A stretch of DNA of 7,880 bases. It comes from Actinomycetota bacterium. GTDB taxonomy: Bacteria > Actinomycetota > Acidimicrobiia > Acidimicrobiales > Ilumatobacteraceae. The DNA is taken from assembly GCA_009927375.1 (NCBI GenBank), contig RFNE01000102.1, positions 1 to 7,880 on the forward strand. Direction: 5' to 3'. The notes below the pieces were generated by a model. The model searched no databases and had not been told where the DNA came from. It saw nothing but the letters and a program-made list of their open reading frames with translations. Positions 1-6,991 of this stretch are shown one piece after another. Every line of letters begins with the position of its first letter. Positions within the stretch are counted from its first letter, which is position 1. The position numbers and the translations under genes are program-made.

Positions 1-923
1 GGTTCCAACTACGTGCGTTGGGTGTTGTCCAACACCGACCATGAAGTCGTCAACTACGACGCGCTGACGTATGCCGGCAACCTCTCGACGATGCGCGACG
101 TGGACGACAGCCCGCGGTATTCCTTCGTCAGGGGCAACATCTGTAATCCAGGAGACGTCGAGTCGGCCATGCGCGGGTGCGACGCCGTCGTGCACTTTGC
201 GGCCGAAAGCCACGTCGATCGCTCGATCGAGGGGAGCGAGGACTTCATCCTCACGAACTGCTTCGGCACGAACGTCATCATGGACACCGCACGCAAGCTG
301 GAGATCGGTCGCGTCGTGCACATCGGCACCGACGAGGTCTACGGCAGCGTCGAGGTGGGATCGTCGAAGGAGACGGATCCCCTCGAGCCGCGCTCGCCAT
401 ATTCGGCATCCAAGGCGGGAAGTGACCTGATCGCACTCGCGTATCACGCCACGCACGGCCTGCCCGTGTCGGTCACCCGCTGCACGAACAACTTCGGTCC
501 GTTCCAGTATCCCGAGAAGGCGATCCCGCTGTTCACGACAAACCTGCTCGACGGCAAGCAAATTCCGCTGTATGGCGACGGCATGAATGAGCGCGACTGG
601 CTGTTCGTTGACGACCATTGTTCGGGCGTGCATCTGGTGTTGGAGCGTGGCAAGGTCGGGGAGATCTACAACATCGGCGCTGGCAACGAACCCCGAACCG
701 TGTGCTCGTGGACAAGTTGCTTGCACTCCTCGGCAAGGACGAATCGAGCGTCCGTTACGTCGCGGACCGCCTCGGTCACGACCGGCGCTATTCGGTCGAC
801 ATCGCCAAGATCACCGCATTGGGTTGGAAGCGTGAGCGTTCGCTCGATGAAGCCCTCGAGGCGACCGTTGCGTGGTATCGCGACAATCGCTGGTGGTGGG
901 AGCCACTCAAGTCCACCAAGTAA
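1..923 (+). CDS. rfbB: dTDP-glucose 4,6-dehydratase, 5' partial, one frameshift
   Basis: RmlB/RfbB is a cytoplasmic NAD-dependent short-chain dehydrogenase of the extended type. It converts dTDP-D-glucose to dTDP-4-keto-6-deoxy-D-glucose, the second step of dTDP-L-rhamnose synthesis. The window opens at the end of the Rossmann glycine motif (GSNYVRW), so about a dozen N-terminal residues are missing. Visible landmarks are NYDALTYAGNL, the VVHFAAESHVDRS segment, the catalytic TDEVYGS motif (328-348) with its Asp-Glu pair, and the Tyr/Lys pair of YSASK (Tyr codon 400, Lys codon 412). CTNNFGPFQYPEK and the C-terminal RLGHDRRYSVD block are also present. The reading frame breaks near 688-694 (GNE, then PNRVLVDKLLALLG), consistent with one lost A or C. 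About 307 residues remain, near the family length once the missing start is added. The stop TAA (921-923) overlaps the rfbD start, so the two genes are very probably co-transcribed. Identity is secure. Confidence 0.95.
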
Positions 924-1767
924 TGCGCATCGTCGTCACCGGCGCGGGTGGTCAACTCGGCAGCGAACTGGTCGAGAGCGCAACACGTCGCGGTCATGAC
1001 GTCGTGGCAACCATGCGAGCAAACCTCGACGTGACCAATCGCGATGCGACGATTTCTGTGATCCGCGAGATTCGACCAGACGTGATCATCCATGCAGCCG
1101 CGTGGACGGCCGTCGATGCGTGCGAATCGGATCGTGACCGTGCGATGCGAGACAACGGCGAGGCGACGCGCAACGTGGTCGAGGCTGCTCGCGAGTCCGG
1201 CGCGAAGGTGATGTACGTGTCCACTGACTACGTCTTCGACGGCACCAAGCCAACGCCGTACGTGGAGACCGATACAACGAATCCGACAAGTGTGTACGGC
1301 GAGTCCAAGCTGGCGGGGAGCGCGCGATGGGCGAGGAGGACTCCATCGTGCGCATCTCGTGGGTCTGCGGATTTCACGGCAACAACATGGTCAAGACGAT
1401 CATGCGCCTGATGGACACGAATCCGACACTGTCATTCGTGGACGATCAGATCGGACACCCGTCGTTCGCCGACGACGTTGCCGAGGGCATGGTCTCGCTC
1501 GTCGAGCGCGGCGTGACCGGCATTTGGCACCTGACGAATCAGGGTGTGGTGAGCTGGTATGAATTCGCGCGCGAAGTGATTGGGTTGTGCGGCGGTAATC
1601 CGGAGATGGTGAAGCCGATCGCGACATCGGAGTTGAGTCCACCGCGACCTGCAAAGCGACCCGCCAACTCGGTGCTCGACAATGCCGCCATGCGCGCCGC
1701 TGGACTGCCGATGTTGGATGACTTTCGTGTCCCGCTTGCGCGATTGGTGCGACGACTCCGCGGATAG
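923..1767 (+). CDS. rfbD: dTDP-4-dehydrorhamnose reductase, one frameshift
   Basis: RmlD/RfbD reduces dTDP-4-keto-L-rhamnose with NAD(P)H to dTDP-L-rhamnose, the donor for cell-wall and exopolysaccharide rhamnose; it is cytoplasmic. The ATG lies inside the rfbB stop (TAATG), which fits translational coupling. The protein begins with a Rossmann motif, GAGGQLGSE (residues 7-15), followed by IIHAAAWTAVD, YVSTDYVFDG (98-107) and the catalytic YGESK (Tyr125, Lys129). Just after SKLAG the frame breaks at a GGGG run (1315-1318). Restoring one G gives GERAMGEEDSIVRISWVCG, a typical RmlD continuation, and the frame then stays open to TAG at 1765-1767. The restored length is about 281 residues, normal for the family. 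An epimerase (rfbC) is not seen in the window, so it must lie elsewhere, perhaps upstream. Identity is secure; the frame break is most likely a sequence error. Confidence 0.94.
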
Positions 1768-1770
1768 TCG

Positions 1771-1781
1771 AAGGGGTAGGG
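1771..1781 (+). promoter_or_regulatory. Shine-Dalgarno region of the desaturase
   Basis: A purine-rich stretch, AAGGGGTAGGG, lies just upstream of the GTG at 1789. Its AGGG part (1778-1781) has a 7-base spacer. This supports the GTG start, since the next in-frame ATG (1852) would remove conserved N-terminal sequence. Only 21 bases separate the rfbD stop from this start, so read-through from the rhamnose genes is possible. Confidence 0.5.
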
Positions 1782-1788
1782 TGGCTAC

Positions 1789-2702
1789 GTGGAAGTCGCC
1801 CAGATCCTCGCCGAGATCGAGCCGGTCGCCGGTCGATTGCTCGAGCGCCACATGGGTGTGGCCAAGGAATGGTTCCCGCACGAAATGGTGCCGTACGACC
1901 GTGGGAAGAACTTCGAGTCGGGCGCGCAGTGGTCGCCCGGAGACGCTGACTTCGGGGACGCAGGAATCGAAATCGACGAACCCGTCCGCGACGCATTGTT
2001 TCTGAACCTCCTCACCGAGGACAACCTGCCGTATTACTTCCGCGACATCGACCGTCTGTTCGGTAGCGATTCGTCGTATGGCGAGTGGGCCCGCAACTGG
2101 ACCGCCGAAGAGGGTCGCCACAGCATCGTGATGCGTGACTACATGACGGTGTCGCGTGCGGTCGATCCCGTCGCACTCGAGCGCGCACGAATGATCCAGG
2201 TTCGCGGCGGTCAGGTGCCCGATCCGGGCGATGCGATCGAGGCGCTCGCGTACGTGAGCATGCAGGAACTCGCCACGCGAATCTCGCACCGCAACACCGG
2301 CAAGTTGATGAAAGACGAGATCGGCACCGCGATCATGTCACGCGTCGGCAACGACGAAACCTCCACTATCTCTTCTACCGCGACCTGACGTCTGCGGCCC
2401 TCGAGGTAGATCCTTCGACCACGGTAATTGCCATCGAGCGGGCGGTCCGCAACTTCGAAATGCCGGGCACTGGCATTCCCGACTACGAGCGCATGGCGCG
2501 CGAAGTCGCACGTGCAGGCATCTACGACTTGCTCATCCATCACGATCAGATTCTTGAACCAGTCGTGTTGCGTCACTGGAAGGTGACCGAGCTGACTGGG
2601 CTGAGCCCCGAAGCCGAGCAGGCTCGCGAAGCGCTGATCAAGCGCATTGAGCGCACGGCCAAGGTGGGCAAGCGTCTCGCCGCCGAGCGCGTCGACGCCT
2701 AG
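1789..2702 (+). CDS. desA: Soluble acyl-ACP desaturase (DesA-type di-iron), one frameshift
   Basis: This belongs to the soluble fatty-acid desaturase family (plant stearoyl-ACP desaturase, mycobacterial DesA1/DesA2). These enzymes use a carboxylate-bridged di-iron centre, O2 and reduced ferredoxin to put a double bond into an acyl-ACP chain. The start is GTG with a reasonable ribosome site. Iron ligands can be placed: Glu77 (LLTEDNLP), the EEGRH motif (Glu108, His111), Glu160 in QELATRISHRNTG, and a second motif DENLH (about residues 189-193). That last motif is cut by a frame break: the AAA run at 2357-2359 has apparently lost one A. Restoring it gives DENLHYLFYRDL, and the frame then runs cleanly through IERAVRNFEMPGTGIPDY to TAG at 2700-2702. 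The restored length is about 304 residues, within the family range. Whether it acts on ordinary membrane fatty acids or longer lipids cannot be read from sequence. The stop overlaps the stop of the opposing gene. Confidence 0.9.
2699..2702. other. Shared CTAG: overlapping stop codons of convergent genes
   Basis: The palindrome CTAG supplies TAG at 2700-2702 for the + strand desaturase and TAG (read from 2701 to 2699) for the - strand propeller lipoprotein. The two coding regions therefore overlap by four bases, leaving no intergenic room for a bidirectional terminator. No hairpin with a T-tract is visible on either side. Confidence 0.85.
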
Positions 2703-3854
2703 GAATCGGCGAACACGAGCAAGCTGCCCGAGTAGTTCGCCACCCACACGCGACTCGTTCCCGCGTCATACGTGACGCCAATCGGGCGATCGCCGGTCGG
2801 CACTGACTGGATCACCGCCATGTCGGAGGTGCGCACCTTCGAAAGTGCGTCGTCGAGGTAGTTCACGACATACAGCGCGGTCCCGTCAGGTGAGATCACC
2901 ATCGTGCGCGGTTCGCGCCCCGTCGACACGACCCCGAGGAGCTCTCCGGTCTCCGTCGACACCTTGCGTACGGTTCCGGACTTGTTGTTGGTCACGTACA
3001 TCACGGAGTCGTCCGGGGGAGAGCACTACGTGTCGGGGCGTGTACCCAGCCGCGGTGATTTGTAAGGTCTCAAAGGTTGCAAGGTCGATTCGTGTGACAT
3101 TCCCGCCGCCCATCACGGTGACGTAGGCGAAATTCGAGTCATTGGTGATCGCGATGCCACGTGGGTGAAGCCCGACGAAGATGCGTTGGGTCTCACGGGC
3201 AGTGGCAGTGTCGACGATCGAGACGTCCTGTGAGCAGAAGTTCGACACCACGAGGGTGCGATCGTCGGGTGAGACGAGGAGGAACTTGGGCACCGCGCCG
3301 ACCTCGATCACTTGGTCGATGGCGAACGTGGTCGTGTCGATTCGGTACACGTAACTCGGGTCCCAGCTTCGCGTCTGGCAGGAATCGTCGGCGACGGGAT
3401 TCCACCCCTTGCCGTACATCTTGTAGTTCGACACGTACGCGTAACGTCCATCGCTCGTGAAGGCGGCCTCGACGGGCGACCCCTTCACCTGTGGGGAGCG
3501 ACCTTTCGTGTCGATCCCGAAGTCGTCGAGGTTCACCGCATCCGAGATGCGCGCGAGTTCGTTCCCGTCTCGATCGAAGACCGCGACGTTGTGCCGATAC
3601 ATCATGTTCTGGGCGAAGAACAGTCCGGTTCCCGAATGAACGATGCTCTTGGGCTGAAGGTCATCATTGGCAATGCGTGCGACCTGGGTGAGGGTGAATG
3701 AATCGCTCGGTGGAGGGGGCGGGGCCGTCGTCATCGTCGTCGTGGTCTCGACGGTCGTGGGAGGAGGCGAGGTGGTCGATGAACTCGACGTCTCGGCGGA
3801 GCAGGCGCTCACGAAGACGAGGCAGGCGAGTGCCAGCGTCCGTCTGAACCTCAT
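2699..3854 (-). CDS. Secreted lipoprotein with YVTN-type beta-propeller, one frameshift
   Basis: The product starts with a lipoprotein signal peptide: positive MRFRR, a hydrophobic stretch, and lipobox VSAC with Cys18 as the likely lipidated residue. A Ser/Thr/Pro-rich linker follows (about residues 19-50), as in many surface-anchored actinobacterial proteins. The rest is a propeller of YncE/YVTN type. Strand motifs VVSN, YVTV, YVTN, YVVN and WVAN begin at residues 202, 244, 286, 328 and 370, an exact 42-residue period, with an earlier YVSN at 140. The frame breaks at a run of five G on the + strand (3015-3019). Removing one restores LSPDDSVMYVTNN and the 42-residue spacing, giving about 384 residues. 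No catalytic residues can be assigned. Such proteins usually serve as binding or scaffold modules outside the membrane; the partner is unknown. The ATG at 3852-3854 has no clear ribosome site. It diverges from the HD gene and converges on the desaturase. Confidence 0.85.
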
Positions 3855-3860
3855 GGGGCA

Positions 3861-3866
3861 AGGCTA
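3861..3866 (-). promoter_or_regulatory. Possible -10 element for a leaderless lipoprotein transcript
   Basis: Read on the - strand, TAGCCT fits the actinobacterial TANNNT -10 pattern and ends six bases before the ATG at 3854. No Shine-Dalgarno sequence precedes that ATG, so transcription starting at the ATG itself is possible. No convincing -35 element is seen. The call rests on spacing alone and is weak. Confidence 0.25.
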
Positions 3867-3913
3867 AGTGGTCGCGTCTTGACGAACGGGTCACGTGCTG
3901 GTGGACTGGGGTG

Positions 3914-4474
3914 ATGCAGCGAGCAACGTTCACCAGCATGGATGTGTCGACCAAGGACGAGTGGATGGTGATCGGGGCAGAGACCGCCAAGAACCAGCCG
4001 CGCGTCGCCGAAGGAATTCTCGAGATGTTGCGGTCGCTTCGCCACATCGAAGATGGGTTCGTCACCGACCAGCTCACGCACGCGTTGCAGACGGCGACCA
4101 TGGCAGAGCGCGCGGGAGCAGACGATGAGGTGGTCGTCGCCGCGCTGTGTCACGACATCGGCAAGGCGATCAGCGTGCCCAACCATCCGGCGATCGCAGC
4201 CGCCATCCTGAAGCCGTACGTTCGCCCCGAGGTGCACTTCATGATCGAGGCACACCAGGATTTCCAGGGTCGTCACTACTACGGACACTTCGGCATGAAC
4301 CCCGACGCGCGCAACAAGTACGAGGGGCATCCTGCATACGAACTTGCGGCGAAGTTCGCCGACGAGTGGGATCAGAAGGCCTTCGATCCGAACTACGACA
4401 CGCTTCCGCTCGAGCACTTCGAGTCGCGTGTGCGTGAGGTGTTCGCGAAGCCGAAGTTCGTCGCGGCCGACTAG
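3914..4474 (+). CDS. HD-domain protein resembling PhnZ/MIOX-type di-iron oxygenases
   Basis: This is the only gene in the window with an unbroken frame. Counting from the GTG at 3911, candidate metal ligands are His57 (QLTHALQTA), His81-Asp82 (ALCHDIGKAI), His92 (NHP), His115 (EAHQDF) and Asp154 (DEWDQ). The order H...HD...H...H...D is that of the HD superfamily. The 24-residue His57-His81 gap, the ALQTA text and the C-terminal WDQ...DP...PLEHF block recall PhnZ, a mixed-valence di-iron oxygenase that cleaves hydroxylated aminoethylphosphonate. Residues that in PhnZ contact the substrate (as I recall, a Tyr/Glu pair before the first His and a Lys four residues after the fourth) are not matched here, so a different substrate, or phosphohydrolase activity, is open. 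The start is uncertain: GTG 3911, ATG 3914 or ATG 3938. Its TAG directly abuts the next ATG (TAGATG). It is probably cytoplasmic. The fold is fairly secure; the reaction is unknown. Confidence 0.8.
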   Translation: MQRATFTSMDVSTKDEWMVIGAETAKNQPRVAEGILEMLRSLRHIEDGFVTDQLTHALQTATMAERAGADDEVVVAALCHDIGKAISVPNHPAIAAAILKPYVRPEVHFMIEAHQDFQGRHYYGHFGMNPDARNKYEGHPAYELAAKFADEWDQKAFDPNYDTLPLEHFESRVREVFAKPKFVAAD

Positions 4475-5288
4475 ATGTCCGCGCTCCGCGGCATCTCGTT
4501 GCCGATGTATGACTTCCCGGAATTTGCATCCGCGACGTCGCGTCTCGTCACTCGGATCGTCGAAGAGGTGTCGTTGCTTGGTGAACCAGTCGCGATCGAT
4601 ACTCCGGAAAGCGCGATGCATCACAGTCTGATCGAGCATTGGGAATCCGACTCGACCTACCTCAGCCAGTCGTGCGGTTTGCCGTTCGTTGAGCAGTTGC
4701 ACCGCTATGCCGACGTGATCGGAACGATTCGCTGGTCGGGCATCAGTGACGCGCGAGGTTGGTATCGCACGGTCATCGTCGTGCGCGCTGACCATCCTGC
4801 GCGAACCGTTGAGCAACTCGAGGGCGCGCGCCCCGTGATCAGCAATACGCAATCGCTCAGTGGATGGTGCAGTCTCGGATGGGCGCTCGCGCAGGTCACG
4901 AATGATCCAGATTTCGTCCAGCCGTATCGCATCGGCGAGCGGCACACCGGAAGCCTGCAGTTGTTGCAGGACAACGAGGCGGACTTTGCCTCGATCGACC
5001 CTGCGACGTTTTCGATCCTCTCTCGGCATCGGGCCGAACTCGTGCAAAACCTACGCGTGATTGGGCATGGGCCACTCGTTCCGGCGACGCCGCTGCACGT
5101 CTCAAAAGCTCGTCACGCGTCGCTCGAGGACGTTCGAGGTGCAGTGACGAGGGCTTTTCAGATCCGTCGCTTGCCGACGCGCGCGAGGTGATCGGCATCG
5201 ATTCCTTCGTCGGCCTCGACAATGGGAGTATGACGTCCTTCACGAATTGGTTGCCATCGCTGAACAGGTTTTGCCCCGTCAACGTTGA
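4475..5288 (+). CDS. PhnD-like substrate-binding protein lacking a signal peptide, two frameshifts
   Basis: The sequence resembles the phosphate/phosphite/phosphonate-binding protein family (COG3221, PhnD-like type II periplasmic-binding fold). It belongs to a short branch that starts with a text like LPMYDFPE and has no signal peptide or lipobox. Recognisable segments are LSQSCGLPF, the YRTVIVVRADHPA strand, the hinge-like ISNTQSLSGW, and DFASIDPATF. It is therefore predicted to be cytoplasmic, so a classical ABC-transporter role is doubtful; a ligand sensor or ligand-binding enzyme is possible. The frame breaks twice near the end. A TTTT run (5155-5158) has lost one T, and a GGG run (5224-5226) has lost one G. 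Restoring both gives AFSDPSLADAREVIG and then GEYDVLHELVAIAEQ, ending at TGA 5286-5288 with about 271 residues. Uncorrected, the protein stops early at 5191. It starts immediately after the HD gene stop, so the pair is surely co-translated. The ligand is unknown. Confidence 0.75.
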
Positions 5289-5321
5289 GTTCTGACGCTT
5301 GGCAATAAAGCCTCTGGTCGT

Positions 5322-5325
5322 GAAG
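5322..5325 (+). promoter_or_regulatory. hutU: Shine-Dalgarno site deciding the hutU start
   Basis: GAAG lies 10 bases before the ATG at 5336 but only one base before the in-frame ATG at 5327. Ribosome spacing therefore favours 5336, which also gives the N-terminus MSGPRPV usual for actinobacterial urocanases. The gap to the previous gene is under 50 bases, with no convincing promoter. Confidence 0.45.
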
Positions 5326-5335
5326 AATGGATGTC

Positions 5336-6989
5336 ATGTCCGGACCCCGACCAGTTGTTGCCCCCCGCGGAACCGAGTTGTCGTGTGCGAATTGGCAGAT
5401 CGAAGCGCCATACCGCATGCTGCAGAACAATCTCGACCCTGACGTCGCAGAACGCCAGACGATCTCGTCGTCTATGGGGGAACGGGGCGCGCGGCGCGCA
5501 GTTGGGACGCCTTCGACGCGATGCTGCGCACGATGCGGTCGATGAAGCCGGACGAGACGATGCTCGTGCAATCCGGCAAGCCGGTCGGCGTGTTCCGCAC
5601 GCACGAGTGGGCGCCGCGCGTGTTGCTGGCGAACTCGAACCTCGTCGGTGACTGGGCGAACTGGGACGAGTTCCGCCGCCTCGAGGCCGCTGGGCTCACG
5701 ATGTATGGCCAGATGACGGCCGGATCGTGGATCTACATCGGCACGCAGGGAATTCTGCAGGGGACGTATGAGTGCTTTGCTGAGATCGCGCGCCGCAAGT
5801 TCGGAGGCACGCTGGCCGGCACCATCACGTTGACCGCGGGACTCGGCGGCATGGGTGGTGCCCAGCCGCTTGCGGTGACGATGAACGACGGTGTTGCACT
5901 GTGCATCGACGTGGACGCCTGGCGTGTGAATCGTCGCCTCGAGACCCGATACCTCGACGAAGTCGCCGACTCTCTCGAGGACGCAATCGCGCGATGCACG
6001 AAGGCCAAGACCGAGCGTCGTGGCTGAGCGTCGGTCTCGTCGGCAATGCAGCCGACCTATTCCCGAAGTTGCTCGCGATGGGGTTTCCTGCCGACATCGT
6101 CACCGACCAGACGAGTGCACACGATCCGCTCTCCTACATGCCCAACGACGTGAGCGAGGATGCGGCCAAGGAGTTGCTCCAGCGCAATCCGCAGGAATTC
6201 ATCCGCCGCTCGCGAGAGGCGATGGCCGCGCACTGCCGAGCAATGGTTGGCTACATGGACCAGGGTGCAGAGGTCTTCGACTACGGCAACTCGTTGCGTC
6301 GTGAGGCACAACTCGGTGGGTATGACCGGGCGTTCGACTATCCCGGCTTCTTGCCCGCCTACATTCGACCGCAGTTCTGCGAAGGTCGTGGACCGTTCCG
6401 CTGGGTCGCGCTCTCGGGTGATCCTGCCGACATCGCCGCCACCGACCGTGCGGTGCTGGAAGAATTCCCCGGCGACGAGTCGCTTGCGCGCTGGATTCGA
6501 CTCGCAGGTGAGCGCGTCGCATTCCAGGGGTTGCCATCGCGCATCTGCTGGCTCGGCTACGGCGAGCGCCACCGACTCGGTCTGCGCTTCAACGAGATGG
6601 TCAAGCGCGGCGAGGTCAAGGCACCGATCGTGATTGGTCGAGACCACTTGGATTCGGGTTCGGTCGCGTCCCCATATCGCGAGACGGAGGCGATGATCGA
6701 CGGGTCGGACGCGATCGCCGACTGGCCGCTCTTGAACGCCCTGGTCAACACCGCGAGCGGAGCCACGTGGGTGAGCATCCATCACGGTGGTGGGGTCGGC
6801 ATCGGCCGCAGTATCCACGCCGGCATGGTGTGCCTTGCCGACGGCACGGATCTCGCTGCAGAGAAGCTCTCCCGCGTGCTCCTCACCGACCCGGGAATGG
6901 GCGTGATTCGTCACGCTGATGCTGGCTACGACCATGCGATCGCCACAGCCGCAGAACGCGGCGTGCGGTTGCCGATGCGCGAGGGCTGA
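5336..6989 (+). CDS. hutU: Urocanate hydratase, two frameshifts
   Basis: HutU (urocanase) adds water to urocanate to give 4-imidazolone-5-propionate, the second step of histidine breakdown. It works in the cytoplasm with a tightly bound NAD+. The N-terminal text MSGPRPV...GTELSC is typical. After NNLDPDVAER the frame breaks at CC (5455-5456, one C lost) and resumes as PDDLVVYGGTGRAARSW, a hallmark urocanase motif. The Rossmann loop GLGGMGGAQ is at about residue 169. A second break lies between about 6013 and 6021, after KTER, and the frame resumes as WLSVGLVGNAADLF. DQTSAHDPLSY, RICW with the expected active-site Cys (codon 6546, about residue 405), GRDHLDSGSVASP and HHGGGVGIGRS follow. The restored length is about 551 residues, normal for the family. 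It ends two bases before hutF, so they form an operon. Identity is certain; the breaks look like sequencing errors. Confidence 0.96.
6981..6985 (+). promoter_or_regulatory. hutF: Shine-Dalgarno site of hutF
   Basis: GAGGG sits inside the last codons of hutU, six bases before the hutF ATG at 6992. It supports this start and tight co-translation of hutU and hutF. Confidence 0.5.
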
Positions 6990-6991
6990 CC

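Noticed and set aside
1432..2289. - strand open frame of 285 codons across the rfbD/desaturase junction
   Set aside because: It overlaps two well-identified + strand genes and spans their junction; composition is typical of an antisense shadow.
3720..3830. Repetitive GTCGTC-like stretch as a possible DNA repeat
   Set aside because: It encodes the Ser/Thr/Pro-rich linker after the lipoprotein signal peptide; the repetition reflects Thr, Ser and Pro codons.
3851..5047. Long open frame on the - strand (398 codons) opposite the HD and PhnD-like genes
   Set aside because: It is the antisense shadow of two real + strand genes with recognisable motifs. Its protein is Arg/His/Leu-rich low-complexity text without any family motif, as expected opposite high-GC genes.
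5285..5315. Promoter for hutU (TTGAGT followed by AT-richer CAATAA)
   Set aside because: Spacing between the two words is too short for a standard promoter and the -10 match is poor.
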